Positions 12,395-25,060 of a stretch of 64,000 bases of DNA are shown here, piece by piece. The stretch is taken from NCBI GenBank assembly GCA_948567375.1, contig OX419761.1, positions 49,230,501 to 49,294,500 of the forward strand, read 5' to 3'. Position numbers and translations under genes: made by a program. Position 1 is the stretch's first letter, and every line of letters begins with the position of its first letter. The notes under the pieces are model-generated. The model saw nothing but the letters and a program-made list of their open reading frames with translations. It was not told the DNA's origin and did not search any database. Source of the stretch: Lunularia cruciata (lineage: Eukaryota > Streptophyta > Marchantiopsida > Lunulariales > Lunulariaceae).

Positions 12395-15300
12395 ATGGCG
12401 ACGGCTCGATGCTTGGAGACGAGCCTTTTCGCATGCAGTTCATCGCAGTCACAAAGGAGCATCGCTTCTGGTAGAGCGCGTGGGAGCATTAAAGCGTCTG
12501 CGATTTCCACGCAGAGAAGGAATGGAGCGGTTTGCTTAGACACGAGCTTTGTTTCGAGTCATGTAGCTGGAAGCTTACACGGCTCGTCGCTGTCGGGGGC
12601 ATCAGGACTTTCTTCTCTGTCCAAATCAGTCAATCAACATGAATTCAATCCGCGAATTGGCGCACGCCGAGGTGTTGTCACGATGGTACAAACTACTGGA
12701 TACTCCATTCTCTATCGAAATTCTTGCTTTTCTCTAAAGTTAACGTGTAGGTTAACGGAAGTAATGAAATAGCCAGCGTTAAATCATAGGGACAGGAAAA
12801 AATTAAGGAATCAGTTTGGCCAGTGACTTTCGAAATTTGGGCGGTGCTAGATATTCATACATGGAGGGGAATTCCTTTGAGTAATTCTCTGGTATGCCTT
12901 GGAATCTGTGTTCAAAGAGGAGTATACTTACCAGAGGCATGCTGGATAGCTACTAATGAAGCAGCCTGTTGAGAAGTTTAGCTCGCAAGCAGTGTTGTAA
13001 CTAAGAAGAAATAAGCAGCTTTGGAACTCTATCTATGCCTCTCTATCAAATAATGCTCATACATGTACCGATAGCATCAAATCACCTGGTTCTTTAGTCA
13101 GTATCTATGCTTAAGATAGCTCTAGTGTCACAGTAATATGCGGTTGCCGTTTGGAATTCAGTACACGTATTCACAGTGATCAGCATTTTCTGTGATATAC
13201 CTACAGGTTATCCCATTCCAGAGAGGTGATGCAACTCAACAACCACCTCCCGATCTGCCTTCTTATTTATTCAAAAATCGCATAGTGTTCCTGGGCATGT
13301 CCCTGGTTCCCTCTGTTACGGAATTGATCATGGCAGAACTGCTATATCTTCAATACGAGGACCCAGACAAACCTATCTACATGTATATCAATTCTACGGG
13401 AACCACCAAGGTTGGCTGCTTGATTCTCAAAACCCTGTTTAACCTAACTTATATTTGCAAACAGATCATGTGGCTGCTTTAATGACTTCTACCAGTTCTG
13501 CACTCCAGTGGAGAGATAGAAAGTGCTGGCATGCAGACTGTTTGTAAGTTTCATTACACTCGACGAGATTGACGCGCAGTCTATTCAAAGTTGTTGCCTC
13601 ATCAGGGGATGAGGAAATAAATGTTTTCTGCTCGAGGACTGTTCGACATTAACAACCTCGTACTTCTATCTTCCAGTCGTTTTCAAGCCCAGTCTGTTAT
13701 GCACTCAGTCTATGCTTGGGACCTATCGCCAAGATATTCCTTTGAAGCAACGTGCCTTCTTTTGTTAATATATTTTTATCTAGAAGCTCAACGCGCTTAT
13801 CTTTGCTTCATGCTCTGTGTAAGATGTTTACTTTATTTACAATTGTGAACTTTAGTTAATCCATTTTATCTATTTTGGCAGGATGGAGAGAAGCTTGGAT
13901 ACGAGACAGAAGCTTTTGCTATATATGACACAATGAGGTACTCTTGCCAGTTCCCGTCGACTTCTGTTTATCAACCCAAGTCTACTCATTGTTAGACTTA
14001 GGGTGAACCTTTGTCAACCTTGGTAGCTCTTACTATTATATGTCGATCATTGATGCTTTATACATCGAAAAAAAAATTTCCACAGGTACGTGAAGCCACC
14101 AATTTTCACCTTGTGCGTCGGGAATGCTTGGGGAGAAGCCGCATTACTACTGGCAGCGGGTTCCAAAGGCAATAGAGCGGCTCTCCCGTCGGCAACAATT
14201 ATGATCAAGCAGGTAGGGCTCTTCTCGATTCGTATGTTGAAGTAGGCTTGTCCTTTTGTCTTCGTTCGAAAAATATTTTGTGTGCGAGAAAGCTAGGAAT
14301 GCTAGGTTTTCATACTCGGCCGTTGCCTGATGTTGGTTTTCCTGTGGGTTTGAGCTGGGCAGCCAATAGCACAATTTCGGGGACAAGCTACAGATATTGA
14401 TATCGCACGGAAGGAGGTCCGGAATATAAAAACTGAGCTGGTAATATGTCTATATTTCTTCCTAATTACAGGGAGACTCTCGCCGTCCAGCGTTTCTGGA
14501 CGGGAAAGTTGCAGTGCGTTCTGAATGACGGAAGAGATGAGAGTGGTTTCACTTGTGCTTGAGTAGTTATGTTGAGAAACCATTGTCGGAGCTGCACCGT
14601 TTCTTGGTTCTCTTTATTCTCCTCTTATCTACAGGCTGGTAAATCTATGGTTCTATTTTCATCTTCACGATTGTAACCTTTCTAGTTCTTTATTTGTTAT
14701 GTACATCGTTGAGTACCAAATCAGTCGACTGAGATACTCGTAGCTAAATCGACTACTTCATGGGGTTGGATACTCTTGAAACCTGATTTAATTTGAATCT
14801 TCCCCTTGCTTCTGCATCCTTATGTATCAGTTTGGAGATAAATAGGAGACGTTATCGTCAAGTTTCTCAAAATGGAGTCCAGCAGATGTTTTCAATGTGC
14901 TCTGCACCTGTTCTTTACTGTAGATTTGATTATAGTGTCCTCCTCGAAGGCTCGACTTTCATTTTACTAGAGCAGCTAGATACCAATTAATTTGGTATCA
15001 AGGATATACCCATATTTTAACTTGGACTTTGACCCTAAACCTTTTTCTTATTTCTAAAACTTCTTTGTGTGTTGTAGTACTAACGGGCTCATGCTGACAT
15101 AGAGCACTCAGGGGTTAATCCCAGTCCCCCCCCATAAACTCGCTCTTATGGCGTATTATGATTCTTCATTTGGATTGTTAAGCTGTATATGCCTGTACAC
15201 TAACACTATGTAAAACGTAATCCTGTTTCTCAAGGTTACACTATCTCGCACTAACCCTGTACTGGAGCTACATATGTATTACACCCATAATCATCAATAA

Positions 15301-16066
15301 TCATAATCATCAAAGGCACCGTGGTACCTACCCCTGTATTAAGAAAGACATGCTTACCTCTCTGTGTAACCGATAGTTATGAAGATTTCTATTATGTTAC
15401 TATCAAATGTCAGAGTCAGTCCAGTCAGACGTAGGTATGGAACTCGGTTGTTTACAACGGCTTCTATATTTGGATGTTTTGTATTTGAATTTACTTATTC
15501 TTCTGAGCACAGTGATGAGCAGTGTAAATGAAATCGTCTGTGCAGGTTAACCTGTATGCCAGGCATTTGGGACACGGGGCTGAACAAATTGAGGAAGACA
15601 TCAGAAGACCTCGATATTTTAGTCCCGAGGAGGCTGTTGACTATGGCATCATTGACAAGGTATGGCTCATCACAGTTAAACTTTTACACCAGTATGTACA
15701 TGTGGTCTCTCAGTGCCATTCCTCTATGTTCGACTTCTTTAAGCGGGAGTGAGAAGATTCACTTTGGAACGACGTAGGGTGTTTTCAGAAAGATCTGTTA
15801 TTCAGATTTATGATGTTTGCACGTGGGAGCTCAATGCGAGTCTTAGCGGATTGGGATATGCTTCACAAGTCATTAGAGTTGTGTTCCCTGTTTGACATAC
15901 TGGAATTGCGCGTATTTAGAAGTTAGGATACTTCATGTAAAATTGCCATTGGCTTCTAGGGAAATCTGGATCCAACGAGTTTCCGTGGTTTATCCAGGTG
16001 TTGTACGGTGATAAAGGACAGGACAAAGGCGTTGTTGCAGATCTGAAAAGAGCCCAGCTCATTTAA
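12395..16066 (+). CDS. CLPR4: ClpR4, non-catalytic subunit of the plastid Clp protease core
   Basis: Seven exons (12395-12685, 13207-13410, 13882-13937, 14086-14212, 14363-14440, 15546-15659, 15998-16066) join in frame to 312 aa, close to the roughly 305 aa of flowering-plant ClpR4. Residues 1 to about 92 form a Ser/Arg-rich chloroplast transit peptide ending at RRGVVTMV. Then follow PPPDL.SYLFKNRIVFLGM, LQYEDPDKPIYMYINSTGTT, EKLGYETEAFAIYDTM, CVGNAWGEAALLLAAGSKGN and a C-terminus ending DLKRAQLI, all hallmarks of ClpR4 rather than ClpP or ClpR1-3. At the position of the ClpP nucleophilic Ser there is Gly200, and the catalytic His position is Lys225, so the subunit has no peptidase activity. 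In the family it sits in the R-ring of the stromal ClpPR complex, and Arabidopsis needs it for chloroplast development. Intron 5 (1105 bases) is the longest. No frameshift or missing block is seen. Confidence 0.95.
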
Positions 16067-17420
16067 TTTAGGTAAAATTTGTTTAAGAATTAGTCTGCAC
16101 AATTGAAGTAAAACGACGAAGGGCCTTTAGTGTCAGAAATGGATCACAGGACATGTAAACGTGGAGCTACGCATGTCCCGGTATAAAAATTCCAGCTTGC
16201 TTTTGTTGGCGCAGTGTCGCTTTCCGGTTTGAAGAAACAAACTGAATGGGGCAACGTAAGATCAGGAGCAATTTACGGTTCTTTGTAAAAAGACAAGAGG
16301 CTGATTTCTTTGACTGGAGAAAAACTCACTTAGAACAAGTGGATTGCTTGCTTGCCATACTTTATGGGGTCCACTCTATTAAGAAAGCTGAACAAATTGT
16401 TCCGAAGTTTTCCACTCCACGTTGTAATACATTTACTGCTCGTAGAAGGCTTAGCCCCACCGAACAAATCTGTTTTATGTTGATAGTTGTAAGTTTTGTG
16501 TTAACTGACACCGTGGTCCAGTTGATGGGATGAGGTCTGTTTCTCGCTCTGATCGGGTTTCCATGCAATGTACTAGAAACAGTAACGGGTTGTGGACCAG
16601 GTGGCGTCCTCATCCACAGGATCGTGATCTGTTCTCGCATGGCGTGTCCGCCTGGGTTATGGTGTGGGGCACGAATATATTGCGCCCAAGGATCAGAATA
16701 TTCTGTCAGTTTGACTGCCGGGTACTGAGAGTCTTTTATATGGACTGGCTTTTGTATTTTGTATTGACTGTGGAAGATTAAGGCCCACCTACGTCTGCGT
16801 CCTCTACACCTGGATATCAAAGCCTTTCGGTATCCTTATTAAAATACCTGGATATAGGGGCTACTGCTTTGCATGGCTTTCGGAGCCGTCTCTACCATTC
16901 CCGATGTGTTGAACTTCACAAGTACAGTCGCTTGTGCTTGGCAGAGAAGCGACCGAACAGATAGGCCTAGCGACCTCGATCGTAGATCATCGTACTTGCA
17001 TCGTTCAAGCCACCCAATCCCAGGTACCTCAGCAGGCCGATAGAGCGTATGCGTGACATCCATTGATTCTTGTTTGCACTGTATACTATGTCTAAAATGA
17101 CCTTTCTGGATGTGTTAAGTATGGGGATGAGCACTTGAACAAGTCCTCCACTTGGGAAGAGAAGGAAGCTTTTATCACGGACCAACTTTAGCCTTCTTCC
17201 TGGATAACGTTAGCTTTCTTGACATTGTTGGTAAAGCTGTTACAATGTTTTGTCCTTCAGGTTCATGTTCAGCTAGTTGCCTTAGGTCGATCCTTCAGTG
17301 CTGAAAATACTGATGCGTTCCTTGTTAGTGTTCATGCTTTGCAGGACCCTGGAACCTTCCAGCAACAAAAGGTGTACCGTAGTTCACATGTATCCAATCC
17401 CCACTTTTTAGTGTTTTAAA
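16067..17420 (+). other. ClpR4 3' flank, probably including its 3' UTR
   Basis: No second gene is recognisable. Open frames on both strands (for example 16362-16820 on the minus strand) overlap each other and match no known family. The stretch keeps gene-like base composition rather than the AT-rich repeat composition. A spliced 3' UTR is possible but cannot be shown. Confidence 0.4.
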
Positions 17421-20400
17421 TTCACTAAGCCTTACCAGTCTTCAGACTGAAGCTTCAGACGCACGAAATCTCTTCATCGAGTCAATTCACACAGCAATTA
17501 TTCTACTACTTTACACTCTGGAGATAGTACGTGATGGAGATATGCGTCGGTAGCCTCCAGTGAGAACCTGCCAGCAACGCTACTCCTCTCATCCCCCTCT
17601 ACCCAAGTTGTAGACGTCGAGTGGAGCATGCTCTGTCTATTCCCGGCAATTGGCAATCTGATCGAGCGACACTACTTCTTTCCGTCTCTTCGTCGTGTTT
17701 CTTCTTGATTTCAGTAAAGACTTGCACCTGCTTGCCCACTCACCACTTCCAGTCTGCACGCCTGGTCTCGTCGCCGATGCAAGATCATCACCTGTGATAA
17801 CTATAAGTGCGTACCGCGCACATGTATCCCATGAAAAGCAAAGTAATACCACCTCTTCCGTTACTTCTGCTCAAATCACTCTATGTACTCGTTCTTCCAC
17901 CTCCGGAAGAAGAAGAAGAAGAAGTACCTATTTCTGATGTGCCGAGTGTGGCTTCCGTCAATTGTATCCTAAAACTTCTAAGCTCAGTGGTTCCCAAAGT
18001 ACCTCTCGTTTGACAGTCGAAAAGACGGGACCGATCTCTAGCTGTAAATGCCACGGATTTAGACGTAACAGTTCCTTTCCAAACGGGCACACCTACTCGT
18101 ACTTCTTCTCCCAACACCACCTTTATATCGTTCTCTATTTTGGTTAGTTAGTCTGCAACTCGAAGCTTCACTACCGATACCACCCCCCTTACAATGAGAA
18201 GAGCCACTGCAAAGGGGACAAGGTTCCAAACATCACAGCCAGTTTCCCAAAACCACTGTAGAGGTCTACCCAACACCAGGTTCCTCCTTCCACTCCGTTG
18301 CTAGTGGGTCATCATAAGACCCACTTTTCTTCTTGTTCAACTGGTACCACCACTTGATAATATTCTATTCCATCCCTCTTACAAGAAGTCATAACGTACG
18401 AATTAATACCGCAAAGGACACAACCTACGAAGAAAGAAAGAGTCAGAGCTTGACGACTCGAGAAGAAACAAAGAAACCAAATCAGCGGAGAAAGTGACGT
18501 ACGATTCTGGTCACCACGAGCGACACCCGCATTCCTTTTGTCCTAAGACCGCCACAAATTCCACCACCACCACCACTTCGGCGTCCTCCGCATCTCATCT
18601 TTTGCGAACACAACCGCTCCAAACAGCCAGCACTTCCGCTACATAACTGCCATCTGTTGAAGTTCTTTCCTTCTACAGGATCGACCCTCGGATAAACCAC
18701 ACCTCATCGCATCACATCAAACAACTCACTCAACAGTCCTTGAGGAAAATATAGAAGGATTCTTTGTCCAAATATCTTGAGTCTTTTAATATTTTCTCTC
18801 TCTTTCTTTAACGATATATGTGCGTGCCTTTTGGAAGCAAAGCCATACATGCTTTGCATTCAAAGGCCAAACGAGACCGGAGGGGTTGAAAAAAGTCATG
18901 GACAAACCTTCGACACTCATTATTACTACCTGTGGTGAGTGAATCCGATTTTCGTGGTAACTGGCTGGGATCCAAATTCATTTCACAAAAGAAAGAAAGC
19001 ATATATGTCGCACCTATCAAATCTTATAGTTCTAATAACGTGTCTTTTATCATCTCTAGATATTCGAGTAGGTGAGTTCATGCATATCGCTATTTCTCCA
19101 CGTATTTCAACACCTAGAGTCCCTATCTTCCTAAGTATTCTCGAGTGATTACCGGCCACTTTTTTACTTCTTTCACTCTCCTCATGGCCTTTACAAATAA
19201 TGACGATGAAGGATACGTAAATCTGGAGACATTAATATCAAAAGTACAGAGCAAATAATATTATAGCTTTTTATAGGGAATAGCTTTTAGGGGAACTGAG
19301 CAGACGAACGTGGAGATAGCTTACGATGCCTTTTGATTCTGGAGAGTTTATGTGATCCTGTCTTATCTTCGCCTCGTAAAGCCAGCAATTAGTGAATGAT
19401 TAGCTTGCTAATAAATTTAGCCACCACGGCCCATACTCCCTTTTATAGATAGGTGCTCAAGATATTTTCTCTTCCTGGCGATTCCTACTCACCACGTCGT
19501 CGTGGTCGACGCAGTAGTGCTCGGGAGTTTTTATCTGGTTACCTGCCATCCGTAAGCAGTTAGAAGACGTGGGACCCACCGGACTTCGCGAGCATTTTGT
19601 TTTGCGCATTTTATTATGTTATCCCCGGCATTATCTCTCAGGGTATGTTCAAAAGATTTGTAAATGGAATTTAAAAGTGCCGTTTTCCGCATATTTATGA
19701 ATATTCCCGTCTTTGATCGGACGAATATTCGGTGCATGCCGGTAAATTATGCCTGAATACTATTTGCGGTTACCCTGAAACAAGGTTGGAAGCGGTCATG
19801 CATGCATGGAGATTTTACAAGCGTCCTTGTTTTCCATTTTACGTGACTGAGAACTTTGAATATATTCCACTCCCCCACCAGCTTCAGAAAAGTGTAGCGT
19901 ATATCGGTCTTTTACGTGTGAACTTTTCCAAGTCAAACTTCACTCTTTCGAATGTTTGACATTCTGGTCATATTTACTTCTTTATTCGTTTATTTTATTT
20001 ATTTATTTACGTTTTGTGCCTGTTTGTCACACCACCTAAGTCCGGTGTCTCGTTTGGAAATATCTCGTAAAATTCCGATGTCCCAGCTGGCAAAGAAATA
20101 GCAAAACCAATCGTCATCTGGGCGGCACAGAGGTGTAATGGAATACATGCTTAGTTTGTTCCCTTGTATATTCCAGGTTCTCCTTTTAATTTGGAGAGTA
20201 TGAAAGGAGGAAGTTATGGTACGGTCTTTGTAGCTTAGTGGGGTTATTTTTAGTGGTTGGAATGGAATTTGTTGTAAGAATTTGATAGGTATTAAGTTGA
20301 GACTTCATTTTTATAAGCTAGGGCATGTATAATAAGCAAATCAAGAAACTATCAGGTGAACCTGAGTTATGATTTTGAGTGCAAACTGCTTTAACAACAA

Positions 20401-21299
20401 GAAGTCAAAAGGAAGTTTACCTCGTGATGTCATTAAGCAAGAATGTTGTATATTCTATCATGAATGAATAAAGTCTGCCAGGAACAAAAACACCATGAGA
20501 TAGAAGCACCAGGAGCAAGAACTAGATGACCAATAAAGTAAGTACCGGGAAAAAGCAGCCTTATCTCTATTGACTCCAGATTTTGTTATGATTACATCTT
20601 GACAATGTTGCACCAAGACTATCTGTCTGGGGGCATTCTTGTCATAAATCAGAAAATCAGTATATGGGTGTCAACCCATCTTCCTCGTCATCGTCGTGAA
20701 TTCAACCAGGGAAGAAGAGTCAGCTATTGAACAGCATTTAGGAAGAACATACTCTGAGTGACTTGAGAAATCACTGCAATCCTTCCTGGGTTTTGGTGGA
20801 CTTTCTATAGTCTCAGCTTTGGATAAAATAGATTTAAAAGTCAACCACAGTCTTCGGCCAAAATCCTTGTTGCCCAATGCTCAAATAAATGTATATAAAC
20901 ATGCCAAAGAAGTCTAAGAACAGATGAAGAACAATTCTAAACACTTCGCAACATGAAGGATAGAGATTGTTTATTAGCCTGGATTTGACGTTCATTACAT
21001 TCCTTGATAGGTCTCCTTCAGATTTGAATATCCAGGCGATATTTCCATCATATCGGTTGCTGAAAACTTTGTTTCTCTTCCTCATTTGGTGGACTAAGTG
21101 ACTTTGTGAAATGAAAAGAAAACGCATTTCATTCAATTTAGCAAAGATGGCATTGACCTTTTACCGTAAACAACTACCTTGGTTAATTCTTAACGATTGG
21201 ACTCATATTAGTCTCTTCAACTAGATAGTCTCTCACCCTTTGACTATTCTAATCTAACATATTCTAACTAGATAGTCTCCCACCTTTGACTATTCTAAT

Positions 21300-21366
21300 C
21301 TCTCCCTTGTACGGGCTTGATGGGGTCTTCCCATCCTTTCTTGTGTTCTACGTGGTCGCTTCTCGA
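21300..21366 (+). repeat. Dispersed core repeat, copy 2 (core only)
   Basis: It reads CTCTCCCTTGTACGGGCTTG, ATGGGGTCTTCCCATCC, then TTCTACGTGGTCGCTTCTC. It shares the core of the family but lacks the left-hand GCGGTAGGGCAG block. Confidence 0.85.
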
Positions 21367-22880
21367 TCTAAAATATGGGATAAATCTTCATTGGCAAGAA
21401 ATTCCTGATATATAGAAACTGTTCAGATATTGGTCATCCTCTATTATTCCAAATGCTGAAATTTGAAGTTCAACAGTTGGTACGACTTTAGTGAGATTGA
21501 AGATCCGGGAAAGAACAATTAACCAAGCCGCTGGAAGTAAGAGGATTATTCATTGAATTTATGTGTGTCTTGTGGATATCGTGTGCCGTTAAATAGATTT
21601 AATAGTCGCTTTTCTTTTTATCTTGTGCCTTTTCGATCTTCTAGGGCATCTGTTGCTTGATCTACCCAAACTGTCAATCATATGCATCCTTCAAGCTTCA
21701 CAAGGGAGAAAAAGGTTGATTCTGAAGGTGAAAAGTGAAAACTCTTAACAATAATCAAATAAAACTCATAATAGAGACCAAATATCTAGCTCAAAGTATC
21801 TTCTCCTTTCGCCATGAAGATTTTTGTCGGTGTTTTGCTAAAAGAAAAAAAGTACGTAATAGGAGATATCTCAATAATCCAGCTGGGATGAGCAACCAGG
21901 GACTAATCTTAACATAATAGGGTTCCAGTTTTTTGAAGTGCACGGCCATAAAACTCAAATCCTCAGACTCAAATCCTCATATTTATTAAAAAACTCGAGA
22001 TCACTTGATTAAGGAGACCAAAGCTTGAGCTCCCGCTCCTAAATTTTGATGATTAATGGTATTTTTCTCTTTTTCTCCACAAATTGTGTCTACACAAATT
22101 TGTTATCACTTGAATATAACATCTCAACTTTTGCTAAATACAATGACCTCCAGAGAGCGACACGCTCTTCCTTTGTCGCGTGGCTTCGCCCGGCATAAGC
22201 CTCAAATGGTTTCATGAAATGCGCCGGAAACTGAGGGAGTTGCGGTGTCAACGTTATATTTCCCGCTAAAGTCCTGGGAGAGTACAGAAGTCCCCTACGC
22301 AAACTTGCGGGGAACTTTCTCACGTACCGAGAAAGTTTCCGGCCAAAGATGGTGAGGCAATCCGTCCGTCGGATATGTTGGTCCTGTAGTAGATTTGATC
22401 GTGGCACGTCTCCCCGTCGTAAGACAGTAGTTATTATGAGGTTCGGACAGGAAGCTGGGGCATCGACTTATCTATTTCTCTGAGCAGTAAGTCATGGAGT
22501 GGATATATTTTCTTTTCGATCTACCCAATGATTCGAAGGAATTATTTTCACTCGTACAAACGAAGCCGCGTAACTTCTGCGGACGCGACAATGCCAGTAC
22601 GTCCATGCGGTTAAATGCTGGTCCGACGGACTTGATTCTTGACCGAGCAGGATGAAACACAGCCACGTTGTGTTTTGGACGGAAAGACCCTCTCGACGTT
22701 TCCAGGAAGTTTCATGGACTCAGCAGACTGAGTCGCTGCCCATTACAAGAACATGATGTAACCGTACGAGGATCTTGACTTGAGTAACATTGGGAAGTAA
22801 TTTGTTCTTGGAGGAAATTTCCTTTTACGTCAAAGTTTTTAAACGATAAAGTAAGTTCTGTTGTTTCATACTAATATTGG

Positions 22881-22932
22881 AGTCTAATGGGGTCTTCCCA
22901 TATATTTCATGTGTTCTTCGTGGTCGTCTTTT
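22881..22932 (+). repeat. Dispersed core repeat, copy 3 (core fragment)
   Basis: It reads AGTCTAATGGGGTCTTCCCA, then TTCATGTGTTCTTCGTGGTCGTC. This is the shortest and most diverged copy, keeping the GGGGTCTTCCCA and TGGTCG boxes at the family spacing. Confidence 0.7.
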
Positions 22933-23199
22933 TCTCTCTATTATTGTTCATTTATCTATTTTATAATTTTTATGTGTGCAAACGAATATCATTTGGTCAA
23001 TTCCGGTGACATAACATTTTAAAATTTGGCTTATTATTGACAACAACAAAATTAAAATTTACCGTATGCCTGGGATAGTGGGTTCCCAAAAATGTCCCAT
23101 ACCCAATCAGTTGCCCACTGTACCGTAGAATGACAGGCTCTAGCGGCAGATCCATCACAAGCAGCTTCTCTTGCAGCTGAAGCATAGTGATGTTTTGAG

Positions 23200-25060
23200 G
23201 TCCGGTGTTAATTTCATTTTTCTATTTTATTACCTGTCTACTTCATCTGCTTTAGAATTATATTTAAGTTCCTGAAAATTATCAAGTTTTTTTTTAATAC
23301 TTATTATGTTTCTCTCACTTGACTACTATCCAAATCTGGACTTATCTAAAATTTATGTTATTATATATCTAAAAATGATATAGATAATAAACCCTCTATG
23401 CTTAATGTGTTGCATAGTTTGTAACTGCTTGTTTTCAGTGGTATTCATATAGTGGCAACAATTAAGATATTCAATTGGATAGGTATTTTAAATCGTGATC
23501 TATGTAGGCATAACTTTTAAAGTTTAGTTTTAAAAGTTTATCCTCTTGGATTGGAAAAGCAAGCTAGAATCATGCTATTCTAACTTGCTTTATCCATGGT
23601 TTTCAATCAAATAACTGAACAGTAAAAACAATATAATTTGGATTAATTCTTAGAGGCTGTGTATATTATTTTTATTCTTAGTTCCTTTTGTGTTCGGTAT
23701 CGATCATATTATTTTTACATAAAGTAACAAAGAAAGGGATGGAGTTAAGTCTAGTGACCTCTTAATCTAAATTTAGTATCTAGTTTAAAAATAAATTTAC
23801 AAGAAATTGTTGCATGCATTATTGAAGTAGAATGAAAAATGTGAAAACAATGAGAAACCTTAAGTATATCTATAGCTTCTATAATTCATTAAATTTGTAT
23901 TTTTGTTGTAATTCAGATTTCAAATTTATTTAATAAAATTTATTATATGTTCACAAATAAAGATAAAAAAGTGATAAATAAATTCATCAATATATGTATA
24001 AAGATTAAAACTAATACAAAAAATTAATATTATTTCTATAAATTAGTTTGATAATCAACATATAAGAATTTTTAAAGTTCATGATTACCCAAGTTCCTTC
24101 TTTGCCTCCTAAAGAAGGGTTAAGGCCTATAAAGGCAAAGAACTCTCCTACGGATCCTTAAATTTCTTTTTACTCTCGAACCTCAATTTACCGTTTTATG
24201 ATGACATGGGACTAATTAACCATAAAACATCTCAAGTTATTTCAATCTCTTAAAATTCCATTCTTAAAGACAAGCCATCAAATTTAAAAGAACATTGTAT
24301 TTTGATCAAATAATCTACCAAGTAATCATACAATTTACTCTTGGAAATCAAATTTTTTAATAATATTATTGATTGTAAAAGCTGGAAATTTTGAAGCAAG
24401 GGTTAGATTATAATATTATAATTATTTGAGTATTGATTTTTTAACGAATAAGGATAGCTTGTGGAAAAATTAGTTACCATTTACATTTTCTAAAGAGGTT
24501 TATTGCTTGATGTGGCAAAATATTACACAGTATTATTTCAATTTTGATGTATTATGAAATATCTAATAAGGTACCTAGTTTTATGATCCATTCTTCTTAT
24601 TTGTGCATGAACTGGTTGCATTGTCACACTAAACTGTAGGTTTTATTTTAACAAAATAAATCCCCTTGGTGAAATTTATTCTTTAAAAATTAAATAGGTA
24701 TTTAGTTACTTATGTGGTGTGTCTTGTGATAGTTCTCATGAGACAATTTACTTATATTTGTGATGTAATTGGATAAAAATATTTTTATCCAATTTACAGA
24801 AATTTTTTTTATAGAAATATCATAGAAATATTTTTATCAAATATTATAGAAATTATTATATTTTTCTATAATATTTTTATTATATTATAGAAATATTTTT
24901 ATCCAATGTTTTTATCCAATTTGGTTTAGAATTCATATGACACAACAGCCCCGAAGGATCCTCTAAAATGAAATGATGGGAAGGAAGTATAAGGGAATAA
25001 TTCTCATTATTTCATTTTAAAGGAGAAAGTTACGTTATAAGAACACAACGATGACAAACA
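23200..25060. other. Very AT-rich intergenic block
   Basis: Long A/T runs, no open frame of note and no tRNA or rRNA signature. At about 24775-24910 a short motif (ATAGAAATATTTTTATC(C/A)AAT) recurs several times as low-complexity sequence. The edges are sharp, with GC rising abruptly after 25060. Confidence 0.5.

Larger units (their letters stand above)
17421..23200. other. Intergenic DNA without recognisable gene
   Basis: Mixed-composition sequence with short overlapping frames only. A GAAGAAGAAGAAGAAGAA run lies near 17907. A roughly 50-bp imperfect duplication (CTAGATAGTCTC.CACC.TTTGACTATTCTAATCT) lies at 21221-21303 and abuts the dispersed core repeat. The 105-codon minus frame at 22090-22407 and its neighbour at 22472-22666 have no recognisable motif. 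Confidence 0.45.

Noticed and set aside
16362-16820. 152-codon minus-strand frame after ClpR4
   Set aside because: No family resemblance, overlapping frames on the other strand, and no splice or promoter support.
18482-18700. Glycine-rich minus-strand frame
   Set aside because: The Gly run comes from a CCACCACCACCACC microrepeat; the rest is not protein-like.
20220-20300. GTAGCTTAGTGG, resembling the A box of a tRNA gene
   Set aside because: No matching acceptor stem, anticodon arm or T-arm follows at the required spacing.
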